Positions 16,247-24,491 of a stretch of DNA of 31,184 nucleotides are shown one piece after another. The position numbers were made by a program, and so were the translations under genes. The DNA is taken from the NCBI GenBank assembly GCA_045537235.1, contig JAZSPB010000010.1, positions 1-31,184 of the forward strand, written 5' to 3'. Each line of letters opens with the position of its first letter. Positions within the stretch are counted from its first letter, which is position 1. The stretch is from RGIG8775 sp045537235. GTDB lineage: Bacteria; Bacillota; Clostridia; Oscillospirales; CAG-272. Below the pieces are notes generated by a model. It had not been told where the DNA came from. It searched no databases and was given only the letters and a program-made list of their open reading frames with translations.

Positions 16247-17008
16247 TCAAAGCACCTCTTTTGCGCTGTCTCGATCCAAGAACATCTGCGCACCCTTATG
16301 TTTGCGAAGTGCCGTTGCGGGGCAAACCTCGCCGTATTCTCCCTCCAACATCGCCTTGACTGCCTTGGCCTTAGTGGACACGGGGACGGTACAGATCAAA
16401 TACTTTGCCGACATCAGCGTGGGCACCGTGAGTGTAAGCGCATATTTCGGCACATCGTCAAAGGTGGGAAAACAGCCGTCATGTACCTGTTGCATACGGC
16501 AAGTGTCGTCCAGCTCCACCTTCTTTACCATCTTGATATCATGAAAATCGGCAACGGGCGGATCGTTAAACGCAATATGTCCATTTTCACCAATGCCCAT
16601 ACAGACCACATCGGGAGGATTTTTGCGGAGAAGATCGGCATACACCTCACATGCCTCCTCCGCCTCTTTTTTGGCGGGAATGTAGTTGACCGAGGCAAAG
16701 GATGCCAAGGAAAACACATGGTCGTTCAAATATTTGGCGAAAGATTGTTCGTCCTCAATGCCAAGGCCCGCGTATTCATCCATGTGATATGCATGAACCT
16801 TGGAAAAATCCACATCCGAGGCAAGCAATGCGGCCAAGGTCTCGTTTTGGGAAGGTGCCGCAGCGAAAATAACATTGGCGCTTCCCTTTTGTGCAATGAC
16901 CGCACGGATGGCTTCGGAAGCCGCTTTCGCTGCCGCCGCCCCCATCTCGGCGCGTGTCTCGTATACAAAGGTGGTAAGTTCTTCTGTTTTTATCGTCTTG
17001 ATTGGCAT
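16247..17008 (-). CDS. nagB: Glucosamine-6-phosphate deaminase
   Basis: A 253-residue cytoplasmic enzyme converting glucosamine-6-phosphate to fructose-6-phosphate and ammonia, the step after NagA. Signature residues are visible: D77 in HMDEY, and GIGENGHIAFNDP at ~138-150 with catalytic H144. FAAAPSQNETLAAL replaces the usual phosphate-loop GxTP/S region. The length fits the short Gram-positive form (~240-260 aa). It lies 18 bp after the first oxidoreductase gene and 1 bp before the second. The glucosamine-6-phosphate deaminase fold overlaps in sequence with 6-phosphogluconolactonases, but MDEY plus the nagA neighbour support NagB. Confidence 0.9.
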   Translation of the reverse strand: MPIKTIKTEELTTFVYETRAEMGAAAAKAASEAIRAVIAQKGSANVIFAAAPSQNETLAALLASDVDFSKVHAYHMDEYAGLGIEDEQSFAKYLNDHVFSLASFASVNYIPAKKEAEEACEVYADLLRKNPPDVVCMGIGENGHIAFNDPPVADFHDIKMVKKVELDDTCRMQQVHDGCFPTFDDVPKYALTLTVPTLMSAKYLICTVPVSTKAKAVKAMLEGEYGEVCPATALRKHKGAQMFLDRDSAKEVL

Positions 17009-17026
17009 GATCTCCTCTTTCCTTTC

Positions 17027-18103
17027 TTAATCAAATTCGACGGTAAGCGGATTTTCCGCATGGCAAGCTTCGATTATGCGAATGGTCTGTGCCGCCATTT
17101 CGGGTGTTACGATCAATGCCGCACCTTCAAGAATGGTATGATAGAGCATACGGTAGAAATCGCGCACAGCGACGCTGAAGGCCGAGCCGCGAAGCTCTCC
17201 GCTCTCTTCTCGGAACTCCAGCTTTTCGGAGCACATAACGGGGGCGCCCTTCTCGTTTACCATCGTGCCACTCACAACGGGACGCGCGGGATATGCCGAG
17301 AAATCCTCAATATATTTCATTTGGTACTTTTCGTTGGTAGACAAAAGTGTTCCCTTGGAGCCGAACACCTTGAAAACATAATCACCCGCGTAAGCATCGG
17401 CAGATATGATCTCGATATCAATGGTGGGCTTTCCCGGTGCCGTGATGATGATCTTGGAAAAATCGTCGCTGTCGCCGCTGGTTAGTGCTCGGGAAAGCGA
17501 GGAGAAGGCGACCTTTGCGTTCTCGTCCCAATCGATCAGTGCCAGCGCCTGTCCGATGGGATGAGGTCCTTTATTATACAGATTGCCCCCGCACTTGCTC
17601 TGAAGGGTCTGCCAGTCCCAACGGCGGGCAAATTCGGAATATTTCACGTTAATCTGGTGAATCTCGCCCAGCTTTCCGCTCTCAATGATGCTCTTTACAT
17701 TGAGAAACGAGGGGGTGAGAAGGGTTTGGTGAAAGGCTGAAACAACAACGCCGTTCTTCTTGGCGGTATGGATTAAGTCAAGACACTCATAATAGGAGCG
17801 ACCGAAGGGTTTTTCGGAAAGCACGTTGAAGCCATGCTCCAAAAGATCCTTTGTAATGGAATAATGCAAATGAGAATAGCTCGCATTGACAACAAGATCA
17901 ATATTCGTTTTTCCAAACAGCTCGGTATAGTCGGACAAAGTCTCGCAGTGAAACTCAGCTGCGGCCTTTTCTCTGCGATAAGCGTCAGTCTCCACTACGC
18001 ATACGACCTCGCAAAATGTATTGCCCTCGCTTAAAAAGAATTTGCCGTGAATATTGCGTCCGCTTCTTCCCTGCCCGATCAAGGCGACTCTTAATTTTTT
18101 CAT
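17027..18103 (-). CDS. Gfo/Idh/MocA family NAD(P)-dependent oxidoreductase (operon gene 1)
   Basis: A 358-residue cytoplasmic dehydrogenase-fold protein and the first gene of the amino-sugar operon. The N-terminus has the dinucleotide loop GQGRSGRNIHG. The family motif EKPFGRSYYE and a GNLYNKGPHPIGQAL segment carrying the conserved His are present. AAGGAG precedes the ATG, and a TATAAT -10 lies at 18147-18142. A second member of the same family follows two genes later; the two are only distantly similar and probably catalyse different steps. Pairing with nagB and nagA suggests oxidation or epimerisation of an N-acetylated sugar, or GH109-like deglycosylation. The substrate is not known. Confidence 0.88.
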   Translation of the reverse strand: MKKLRVALIGQGRSGRNIHGKFFLSEGNTFCEVVCVVETDAYRREKAAAEFHCETLSDYTELFGKTNIDLVVNASYSHLHYSITKDLLEHGFNVLSEKPFGRSYYECLDLIHTAKKNGVVVSAFHQTLLTPSFLNVKSIIESGKLGEIHQINVKYSEFARRWDWQTLQSKCGGNLYNKGPHPIGQALALIDWDENAKVAFSSLSRALTSGDSDDFSKIIITAPGKPTIDIEIISADAYAGDYVFKVFGSKGTLLSTNEKYQMKYIEDFSAYPARPVVSGTMVNEKGAPVMCSEKLEFREESGELRGSAFSVAVRDFYRMLYHTILEGAALIVTPEMAAQTIRIIEACHAENPLTVEFD

Positions 18104-18141
18104 CTTGGTTTCTCCTTCTTGCGTTATTGATTTGCACCTCT

Positions 18142-18147
18142 ATTATA
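18142..18147 (-). promoter_or_regulatory. -10 element of the nag operon
   Basis: TATAAT on the minus strand lies ~40 bp before the first operon gene. The -35 region (around 18165-18171) is poor, which fits a promoter that needs an activator such as the divergent AraC protein. Confidence 0.5.
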
Positions 18148-18214
18148 ACATAATAAAATTGCTACCGGAATTGCTGTTTTTACCATTATTATTGCATTTT
18201 TTACCATTCCTTTG

Positions 18215-18243
18215 TTGCTTTTTTCCCTTTTCCGTGGTACAAT
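18215..18243 (+). promoter_or_regulatory. Promoter of the divergent AraC gene
   Basis: TTGCTT (18215-18220) and TACAAT (18238-18243) are spaced by 17 bp, with the start codon 30 bp downstream. It is back-to-back with the nag operon promoter, so the regulator may bind the ~70 bp between them. Confidence 0.55.
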
Positions 18244-18272
18244 GATTGGGAAAAGAAAGGCGGGTGTCAACC

Positions 18273-19070
18273 ATGTTTCAAAAACAGATCGCAACAACCA
18301 TTGTGGAGATCTCCCACAAACGCATCGAGGAACCTCGGCAAAGTGTATATTTCAATCATATCCACAATCACTGTGAGCTTCTTTTGTTTATCAGCGGAGA
18401 TGCCAATTACAACATCGACGGACAGCTCTACAAGCCCCAGCCTTACGATTTGCTTTTCGTTCCCGCCGCCACCTATCATTATCTCATTCCCCTCTCCTCC
18501 CATCCGTACGAAAACTACGTGGTGGGCATTGACCCCACGGAGATCGCAAAGTCGCACTACGAAAAGCTGTTTTCGCAACCGCTGATGGTCAACATTAAGG
18601 AGGATCCGGAGTTCATGGGCTTTTTTCACCGACTAGACCTCTATCAAGAGAGATTTTCTGCCGAAGATTTCGACCGTGCCGCCCATGCCTTGATCTCGGA
18701 GCTTGTGACCTATTGCGCCTATCAGAAGGACAAAATGCACTTTGTTCACAGCGGAAGCATGGCGCATATTGACGAGATCATTCGCTATATTTCGGAGCAT
18801 CTGGAGGAGAAACTGGATGCCGAGCGGATCGCAAAGCACTTTTTTCTTTCCGCTTCTTATGTACAAAATATGTTTTCACAAAATATGCACATTGGGCTGA
18901 AAAAATACATTGCACAAAAGAAGATATACGCCGCCCACGCAGATATGCTACAAGGATTGGAGCCATACGAGGCTTGCGAGAAATATGGGTTTGGCGATTA
19001 CTCCACTTTTTACAGACTTTATAAAAAAAACTTCGGAAGCTCCCCGCGTACGGTGGGGCAACCGAAGTAA
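18273..19070 (+). CDS. AraC family regulator, probable controller of the nag operon
   Basis: A 265-residue transcription factor. The N-terminal ~110 residues form a cupin sensor domain (HIHNHCELLLFISGDANYNIDG...YDLLFVPAATYHYL). The C-terminal ~95 residues carry the double helix-turn-helix (DAERIAKHFFLSASYVQNMF; YEACEKYGFGDYSTFYRLYKKNFGSSP). The ATG at 18273 is preferred over an in-frame TTG at 18246, which lies only 3 bp from the -10. It is transcribed divergently from the amino-sugar operon, the usual layout for a pathway-specific AraC activator, so the inducer may be a sugar or sugar phosphate of that pathway. A strong terminator follows. Confidence 0.92.
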   Translation: MFQKQIATTIVEISHKRIEEPRQSVYFNHIHNHCELLLFISGDANYNIDGQLYKPQPYDLLFVPAATYHYLIPLSSHPYENYVVGIDPTEIAKSHYEKLFSQPLMVNIKEDPEFMGFFHRLDLYQERFSAEDFDRAAHALISELVTYCAYQKDKMHFVHSGSMAHIDEIIRYISEHLEEKLDAERIAKHFFLSASYVQNMFSQNMHIGLKKYIAQKKIYAAHADMLQGLEPYEACEKYGFGDYSTFYRLYKKNFGSSPRTVGQPK

Positions 19071-19110
19071 AAAAATCGGTAGATTCGCACATTGACCACA
19101 GACAAATTTC

Positions 19111-19148
19111 AAAAAACGGCATATTTCTTTCAAGATATGCCGTTTTTT
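19111..19148. terminator. Strong rho-independent terminator
   Basis: AAAAAACGGCATAT (19111-19124) and ATATGCCGTTTTTT (19135-19148) form a perfect 14-bp stem with a 10-nt loop. It ends the AraC transcript and, being symmetrical, can also stop leftward transcripts from the FAD gene. Confidence 0.9.
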
Positions 19149-19276
19149 ATCCGCCAATGCAGTGCTTATCAAGAAAAAGCTATTATCCTTTGGTGCTTTT
19201 CGCGGCAAGATACTCTCACCTCTGTAAAATTGCCTTGATCGGAAAAAGGAGTCTCCTTATCGAACGAGAGCTTCGC

Positions 19277-20647
19277 TCATCCGAGTGATGCAATCTTGCG
19301 TGCGGCATATACTCCGCTTGCCGATGCGTGCGACAGCGAATGCGTGATTCCACTGCCGTCGCCTATAATATACAGTCCCGGGAGACAAGACTCCAGATCG
19401 GCATTGACCTCTACCTCCATATTGTAGAACTTCACTTCCACACCGTAAAGAAGCGTATCGTCATTGGCAGTTCCGGGAGCGATCTTATCCAATGCGTAGA
19501 TCATTTCAATAATTCCGTCAAGGATGCGTTTGGGGAGAACAAGGCTAAGGTCTCCCGGCGTTGCCTTGAGAGTCGGGGTAATAAATGCTTCGTCAATGCG
19601 GTTTTGGTTGGAGCGACGCCCACGAATCAGATCCCCGAAGCGTTGAACAATAACACCGCCGCCCAGCATATTGCTCAGGCGCGCAATGGATTCTCCGTAG
19701 CCGTTGGAATCCTTAAACGGCTCGGAAAAGTGTTTTGCCACAAGCAAGGCAAAGTTTGTGTTTTCCGTTTGACGCGCGGGATCCTCGTAGCTATGTCCGT
19801 TGACCGTAATGATCCCGTTTGTATTTTCGTTTACGACCGCGCCCTTGGGATTCATGCAAAAGGTTCGCACCTTGTCTCCGTACTCCTTGGTGCAATAAAC
19901 GATCTTGCTTTCATACAGCTCGTCCGTCAGATGCGAGAAAACTTCTGCCGGAAGCTCAACTCTGACGCCGATGTCCACACGGTTGGACTTTGTCGGGATC
20001 TCCAGCTCTCGGCAGATCCTTTCCATCCACTTACTGCCGCTTCGACCAACCGAGATGATGCATTTTTCGCAAGTATATGTGCCGTTTGCGCTTACGATTT
20101 CATAGCCGCCGTCCACGACCTTAACGGTATCCACAGGCGTATCAAAGAAAAAGGTGACACGGTCTGCAAGATAATTGTAGAGATTTTCCAAAACGATATA
20201 GTTGATATCCGTTCCAAGGTGTCTTACCGAAGCATCCAACAGATGAAGGTCGTGCTGGACACATACCTTCTTGATCTTGGAGCCTGCGGTGGAATACAGC
20301 TTGGTTCCCGCTCCGCCGTATCGCATATTGATATCGTCAACATAATGCATGAGCTGAAGGGCTCGATCTTTGCCTATGTATTCGTAAAGGGTTCCGCCGA
20401 AAGCATTGGTAATGTTGTACTTTCTGTCGGAAAAGGCACCGGCTCCGCCAAAACCACTCATGATAGAACAGCTCCGGCAACCGACGCAGGTCTTGACCTT
20501 TTCTCCGTCAATAGGGCATCTGCGTTTGTTCAACGGATGACCTGCCTCAAAAACAGCAATTTTCAGATGCGGTGCTTGGGTCGTCAGTTCATAAGCGGAA
20601 AAAATTCCGCCCGGTCCGGCTCCAATGATGATAACATCAAAATTCAT
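19277..20647 (-). CDS. FAD-dependent oxidoreductase (COG2509-like)
   Basis: A 456-residue flavoprotein. The N-terminal FAD-binding fold has VIIIGAGPGGIFSAYEL. A Cys cluster (CPIDGEKVKTCVGCRSC) precedes a GFGGAGAFSDRKYN segment, and a C-terminal GLYIIGDGSG completes FAD binding. This arrangement matches the conserved uncharacterised FAD-dependent dehydrogenases common in Firmicutes. The electron partner and substrate are not established. The ATG at 20647 is preferred over 20665 because GAGAGG is correctly spaced before it. It is a single-gene unit with a good promoter. Confidence 0.88.
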   Translation of the reverse strand: MNFDVIIIGAGPGGIFSAYELTTQAPHLKIAVFEAGHPLNKRRCPIDGEKVKTCVGCRSCSIMSGFGGAGAFSDRKYNITNAFGGTLYEYIGKDRALQLMHYVDDINMRYGGAGTKLYSTAGSKIKKVCVQHDLHLLDASVRHLGTDINYIVLENLYNYLADRVTFFFDTPVDTVKVVDGGYEIVSANGTYTCEKCIISVGRSGSKWMERICRELEIPTKSNRVDIGVRVELPAEVFSHLTDELYESKIVYCTKEYGDKVRTFCMNPKGAVVNENTNGIITVNGHSYEDPARQTENTNFALLVAKHFSEPFKDSNGYGESIARLSNMLGGGVIVQRFGDLIRGRRSNQNRIDEAFITPTLKATPGDLSLVLPKRILDGIIEMIYALDKIAPGTANDDTLLYGVEVKFYNMEVEVNADLESCLPGLYIIGDGSGITHSLSHASASGVYAARKIASLG

Positions 20648-20711
20648 AATAAATACCTCTCGCAAATCTTTGTACTATTCCATAGTCAACCATTGACGGC
20701 AGTTGGTAGAA

Positions 20712-20734
20712 ATGCTCAACCTTATTTTGAGCAT
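20712..20734 (-). promoter_or_regulatory. Leader hairpin upstream of the FAD gene
   Basis: ATGCTCAA and TTGAGCAT form a perfect 8-bp stem with a 7-nt loop inside the transcribed leader, about 20 nt after the -10. There is no U tract, so it is not a terminator. It could be an operator or an RNA-stability element. A second short inverted repeat, GTCAA/TTGAC, lies nearby. Confidence 0.35.
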
Positions 20735-20753
20735 ATACGCATAATACGATCTT

Positions 20754-20782
20754 ATTGTATCACAGTCAAATCGCAAAGTCAA
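20754..20782 (-). promoter_or_regulatory. Promoter of the FAD oxidoreductase gene
   Basis: On the minus strand TTGACT (20782-20777) and TACAAT (20759-20754) are spaced by 17 bp. The leader to the ATG is about 100 nt. Confidence 0.75.
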
Positions 20783-21060
20783 GTTTTTTCGGAAGTTACT
20801 GTCTTCTCGGTGCCCACTTTTCCACGGCTTTTGCGTATACTCGCTCCTTTGAGGCACCCTTCCCCCACGAACTTGATCTCACCGAAATTTGACGGCTGCG
20901 CACCGTGCGAAAGGACGTTTGTCAAGTCGGAATTCCGCCATTCATGATATCCGAAAACGGACAATTTTATCAAAAACCGTTTTTTTCCGCGTTATCTATT
21001 GACTTTTTCCATAAATTGTGATTGAATTATGTATGAAAATCAATTACAGAGGTAGTTAAA
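20783..21060. other. Intergenic region between divergent genes
   Basis: No supported open frame. At the right end, TTGACT (20999-21004) with TTGAAT 17 bp later is a plausible weak promoter for the metallophosphoesterase gene, and AGAGGT precedes its ATG. AAAACGG and CCGTTTTTTT around 20954-20987 form a modest hairpin with a rightward U tract. The remaining ~150 bp show nothing recognisable. Confidence 0.4.
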
Positions 21061-22014
21061 ATGAAAAAAATATTCTCTCCCGAAATGCAGGAAAAATTAG
21101 GTCACTACATCCCCGAAGAATGGCAAAAAGGAATCGAGGAAATGAAAGCAAACTTTTCCTCGGATTTCACATTCGCCATACAGACCGACACGCATTTTTC
21201 GGTAAACAATAAGGAATCTCATGCCAACAATCTCAAGGCACTTTCGCATTTTGTTCCGCTTGAATTTTACGCCAATTTGGGCGACTACATAAAGGGGTAC
21301 TTCAGAAACGAGATCGGCAAGATCGAAAATACGCCCGATAAGACCATGTACAGTCTCAAGGAACTGACCAAACGCTATCTTGACGACGCAAACTGCCCCG
21401 TTCTTATCACCTTCGGCAACCATGACACCAATATGCTTTGGTGCAAAAATTACGGTGCGCCCGATGAACAGCTTACCAAAGCCGACCACTACAGAGAGGT
21501 TATCTCAAAGGTAGTAGCGCACAACGGAAGCATCATGACCACCGACGGAGAAAGCAATTACTATTATGTGGATTTCCCCGCCGACAATATAAGAATCATC
21601 ATGCTCAACTGCGTTGACGGCAATTATGAAGGTCAGTATGACAGCACAGCCATGTTCGGTGACCGTCAGGTGGAATGGTTCAAGACCGAAGCACTTAACA
21701 CCGATGCCTATGTTATGATTATGACCCACGTTCCGCTCATAAAGGAATTCCCGGGTAATGACGGCTCGGTGGTAAAAAACGGAACGCTTGTAAGAGAGGC
21801 GGTAGAGGAATTTATCAAAAACGGCGGTCACTTTACCGTCTATATGTGCGGTCATACCCATATTCAAGCCGATTTGACCGACGAAAACGGTCGACTTCAC
21901 ATTTCTTTCAAGAACGGTGCCCATATAGCCGAGGCGGTGACGGTAGACCCGAAAAAGAGAATCATCCGCACCATTGGTCTTGGTGACGTTGAAAACCGAG
22001 AATTCCAATACTAA
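21061..22014 (+). CDS. Calcineurin-like metallophosphoesterase
   Basis: A 317-residue protein with every motif of the metallophosphoesterase superfamily in order: D43/H45 (QTDTHF), D75 (NLGDYI), N120-H121-D122 (FGNHD), H223 (MTHVP) and H265/H267 (CGHTHI). These bind two metal ions that hydrolyse phosphate esters. There is no signal peptide, so it is probably cytoplasmic. The substrate is unknown. It is followed after 156 bp by a serine hydrolase gene on the same strand. The gap holds a GCGCTGA/TCAGCGC hairpin near 22117-22144 without a U tract, so the two may be cotranscribed. Confidence 0.92.
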   Translation: MKKIFSPEMQEKLGHYIPEEWQKGIEEMKANFSSDFTFAIQTDTHFSVNNKESHANNLKALSHFVPLEFYANLGDYIKGYFRNEIGKIENTPDKTMYSLKELTKRYLDDANCPVLITFGNHDTNMLWCKNYGAPDEQLTKADHYREVISKVVAHNGSIMTTDGESNYYYVDFPADNIRIIMLNCVDGNYEGQYDSTAMFGDRQVEWFKTEALNTDAYVMIMTHVPLIKEFPGNDGSVVKNGTLVREAVEEFIKNGGHFTVYMCGHTHIQADLTDENGRLHISFKNGAHIAEAVTVDPKKRIIRTIGLGDVENREFQY

Positions 22015-22170
22015 TTTGAATGAAATTATAAATTCTCAAGATGGCAGAAAGGATGCCCAACCCGTCTCCGACTCGGCATACCATTACGGTTGAAGCTCCG
22101 ACAAATAAATTCGAAGCGCTGACTGCACAAAAAATCAGCGCTGAAAAAACCTTTTTGAAAGGAAAAAACA

Positions 22171-23283
22171 ATGAAACACCTCTCTCAAGAAAATTTAGCA
22201 ACCGCCATAGAAAAACGTGCCCGCGAGGATCTTGAGGCTTGCAATATCGGCGGCGCGTCTGCATTGGTGGCACAAGACGGTGCCATTGTATACAAAGGGC
22301 ATTTCGGCAGTGCCGATCTGCAAGGGAATGCCGTTTCTGACCGCACGCTTTTCCGCCTTGCTTCCATGACCAAGCCCATTACCGTAGTCGCCGCCATGAT
22401 CCTTGTTGATCGCGGTCTTTTGTCCCCCGAAGATACGGTGGATAAGTTTTACGGCAAATTTTCATCTATGAAACAGGTGGGAAGCGAAACAAAAATTCCC
22501 ACGAAAATCACCGTAGAGCACCTGTTCACACACACGTCGGGAATCACGAACCGTGACGTTTGGGGCGAAGCGGTCAAACAAATGACGGACGCCGACATAG
22601 CCGACGTGGAAAGCTTTGTGGATTTTCTCGCGGATCAGCCTCTCGCCTTTATTCCCGGGACTGCTCAAGCGTACAGCGCTGTCGGTTCCTTCAGCGTACT
22701 GACGGGCATCATTCAAAAGGTTGCCGATATGCCCTTCTCCGAGTTTTTGGAAAAAGAACTTTTCTCCCCTTGCGCCATGACCGACACCACCTTTGATCCA
22801 AGCGACGAGCAGTGGGCGCGTCTCATTACCATGCACGATAAGAAGGATGGAAAAAGCACCGTCGGCAGAACCTATGACCGCTGTGTGTTCGAACACTTCC
22901 CCCCTCAAAATCCCCTTGGCGGCGGGGGGCTGATATCCGGTCTCAATGACTATCTGAACTTTGCAAGTATGCTCCTTGGAGGCGGTGTCTTTGACGGAAA
23001 GCGCGTGCTATCGGAAAACGCGGTAGCGGAGATTGCCCGTCCTCGCGTCAAAAGAAGTACCGATTATTGGGGATATGGAGTACGCGTAGTCAGCGATGAG
23101 GGGCGCCCTTTGCCCGTCGGCTCTTACGGCTGGAGCGGTGCGTACGGAGGTCATTTCTGGATCGATCCGAGCAATAGAATCATCGGCATCTATATGAAAA
23201 ATTCCCGATTCGACGGCGGAGGCTGCGCAAAGACTGCAAGAAATTTTGAAAAGGACGTCTATGCCTGCCTTTCTGACAAATGA
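22171..23283 (+). CDS. Beta-lactamase-related serine hydrolase
   Basis: A 370-residue protein of the class C beta-lactamase/penicillin-binding esterase family. The catalytic S65-x-x-K68 is in LASMTKPI, the Tyr motif Y168-S-A is in AQAYSAVGS, and a GWSGAYGGHFW segment near 325-335 takes the place of the KTG-type triad. There is no signal peptide, so an intracellular esterase or peptidase is more likely than a secreted beta-lactamase. AAAGGA precedes the ATG. A strong terminator follows about 10 bp after the stop. Confidence 0.9.
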   Translation: MKHLSQENLATAIEKRAREDLEACNIGGASALVAQDGAIVYKGHFGSADLQGNAVSDRTLFRLASMTKPITVVAAMILVDRGLLSPEDTVDKFYGKFSSMKQVGSETKIPTKITVEHLFTHTSGITNRDVWGEAVKQMTDADIADVESFVDFLADQPLAFIPGTAQAYSAVGSFSVLTGIIQKVADMPFSEFLEKELFSPCAMTDTTFDPSDEQWARLITMHDKKDGKSTVGRTYDRCVFEHFPPQNPLGGGGLISGLNDYLNFASMLLGGGVFDGKRVLSENAVAEIARPRVKRSTDYWGYGVRVVSDEGRPLPVGSYGWSGAYGGHFWIDPSNRIIGIYMKNSRFDGGGCAKTARNFEKDVYACLSDK

Positions 23284-23293
23284 TTAAAATAAT

Positions 23294-23333
23294 AAGCGGT
23301 TGTCACTACCTTTCGGTAAAGCAACCGCTTTTT
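23294..23333 (+). terminator. Terminator of the serine hydrolase gene
   Basis: AAGCGGTTG (23294-23302) pairs with CAACCGCTT (23322-23330), with an inner TACC/GGTA helix, and runs into TTTTT. Confidence 0.85.
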
Positions 23334-23482
23334 CTGTGGCATATCCATTATAGAATCGGTCTCCGCATTCGTTCGGGTCTGATTTTTAAAATGTTTTCTT
23401 CGGCATCAACCATCAAAAATGTTTACTTAGGCGCTCGCGGTCGTGATTTAGGCACAGCGGCTTGGCATCCCGAATTATCGAA

Positions 23483-23529
23483 AATAAAAAAGGAATCCGA
23501 ACCTTGTCTTACGGCTTTGGGTTCGGATT
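23483..23529 (-). terminator. Terminator of tRNA-Leu(CAG)
   Basis: On the minus strand AATCCGAACC (23529-23520) pairs perfectly with GGTTCGGATT (23503-23494) and is followed by CCTTTTTTATTTT. It lies 9 bp after the tRNA 3' end. Confidence 0.85.
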
Positions 23530-23538
23530 TCTATCGTT

Positions 23539-23625
23539 TGGTGCGGGCAAGAGGACTTGAACCTCCATGAAATTGCTTTCACTAGAACCTGAATCTAGCG
23601 CGTCTGCCAATTCCGCCATGCCCGC
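23539..23625 (-). tRNA. tRNA-Leu (anticodon CAG)
   Basis: A class II tRNA of 87 nt including an encoded CCA. The acceptor is GCGGGCA/TGCCCGC. The anticodon stem CTAGA/TCTAG holds loop TTCAGGT, giving anticodon CAG. The long variable arm TGAAA-GCAA-TTTCA is typical of tRNA-Leu, and the T arm has TTCAAGT. It has its own promoter and terminator. Confidence 0.96.
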
Positions 23626-23653
23626 ATATTGAAGTTGCATAGACAACACTATT

Positions 23654-23681
23654 ATTATACATATTTTTTGGAAAAAGTCAA
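23654..23681 (-). promoter_or_regulatory. Promoter of tRNA-Leu(CAG)
   Basis: On the minus strand TTGACT (23681-23676) and TATAAT (23659-23654) are spaced by 16 bp, about 30 bp before the mature tRNA 5' end. Confidence 0.85.
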
Positions 23682-23809
23682 GAGGTTTCCTCAATTTTTT
23701 TAAAATATTTTTTGTGTCTTCAAAAAACCGTTCTTCGCGCGATGCAATGGAGATAAAGCGCACCAATGGACATTTTTAAATGTACGGCGGGTCGTTTTAT
23801 AATGAAAAT

Positions 23810-23850
23810 GGAAAACGCACTTATGACTCTTTTATCATAAGTGCGTTTCC
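23810..23850. repeat. Strong inverted repeat between the two tRNA genes
   Basis: GGAAAACGCACTTATGA and TCATAAGTGCGTTTCC form a 16-bp stem with one bulged A and an 8-nt loop. A second inverted repeat (CTGTAAAG at 23851-23858 and CTTTACAG at 23886-23893) follows. Neither has a clean U tract. The pair could be a terminator of the short upstream reading frame, or a repeat element. Confidence 0.5.
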
Positions 23851-23918
23851 TATAATTGGACTGTAAAGATTCTTCGAACGAAAAACTTTACAGAAAAATT
23901 ACGTCAACTCGCAAATCG

Positions 23919-24101
23919 TTATGATTCTATATCATAACTAATCGTTACTCTTTCTCTTGTAACTTCAATCTTTTCCCTTTTTATCATCGAATCAAGCGCT
24001 TCTATGCTTGAGGTCGTATCGGCTAACCCCGTTTGTTTTGCATAGGTAATGAGATATGTCCCCTCTCCTCGCTCCACCTTAACGCGATACGTTTTTATCA
24101 G
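23919..24101 (-). pseudogene. Orphan small reading frame downstream of tRNA-Leu(GAG)
   Basis: The minus-strand frame encodes a protein-like stretch (KTYRVKVERGEGTYLITYAK, then DTTSSIEALDSMIKREKIEV and RVTISYDIES) with charged amphipathic segments. No ATG or convincing ribosome binding site is present. The frame runs back into the tRNA terminator and the tRNA itself, so its 5' end may have been lost. It may be a remnant of a gene brought in next to the tRNA, or a short gene with a non-ATG start. I do not recognise the family. Confidence 0.3.
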
Positions 24102-24116
24102 ACAGTCAAAAAACAA

Positions 24117-24153
24117 AAAAAGCAGGAAAACCGTTCGGCTCATCCTGCTTTTT
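24117..24153 (-). terminator. Terminator of tRNA-Leu(GAG)
   Basis: On the minus strand AAAAAGCAGG (24153-24144) pairs with CCTGCTTTTT (24126-24117), which continues into more T residues. Its 5' arm touches the encoded CCA of the tRNA. Confidence 0.85.
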
Positions 24154-24237
24154 GGTGCGGGAGACGGGAATTGAACCCGTACGATTCTCACCACACGCCC
24201 CTCAAACGTGCGCGTCTGCCAGTTCCACCACTCCCGC
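24153..24237 (-). tRNA. tRNA-Leu (anticodon GAG)
   Basis: A class II tRNA of 85 nt with an encoded CCA. The acceptor is GCGGGAG/CTCCCGC. The anticodon stem CACGT/GCGTG holds loop TTGAGGG, giving anticodon GAG. The extended variable arm is followed by T arm ACGGG-TTCAATT-CCCGT. A dedicated promoter lies upstream. Confidence 0.96.
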
Positions 24238-24266
24238 GTGGTGTCACAATTACGACAACGCTATTC

Positions 24267-24294
24267 ATTATACACTTTTTTTTTGAAATGTCAA
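24267..24294 (-). promoter_or_regulatory. Promoter of tRNA-Leu(GAG)
   Basis: On the minus strand a perfect TTGACA (24294-24289) and a perfect TATAAT (24272-24267) are spaced by 16 bp, ~30 bp before the tRNA. Confidence 0.88.
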
Positions 24295-24427
24295 TAGGTT
24301 TTTGGAAAATTCTTTATTTTTCTTGAATTTTCTTTGATTTTCCGTCCTTTTCCCTTGAAACAAAATCAAAGATACACAAAACAAAAGACGAAAGCACAAA
24401 AATCGAAGACAAAAAAAAGAAATCCTA

Positions 24428-24456
24428 TTGCAAAAGCTTTCAAAATGTGCTAAAAT
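24428..24456 (+). promoter_or_regulatory. Promoter of the NahK-like gene
   Basis: TTGCAA (24428-24433) and TAAAAT (24451-24456) are spaced by 17 bp. A GGAGG at 24481-24485 follows before the ATG at 24492. Confidence 0.65.
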
Positions 24457-24491
24457 AGATAGGATAAAATAAAATCTATCGGAGGCTTATT

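Noticed and set aside
16223..17485. 420-codon plus-strand open frame
   Set aside because: It is antisense to nagB and the oxidoreductase genes, and has no domain or ribosome binding site.
19328..20947. 539-codon plus-strand open frame
   Set aside because: It is antisense to the FAD oxidoreductase, whose motifs, start and promoter are clear.
22015..22170. Hydrophobic minus-strand frame resembling a membrane helix
   Set aside because: It is short and antisense to the gap between two plus-strand genes, with no start signal. The resemblance to a transporter was too weak.
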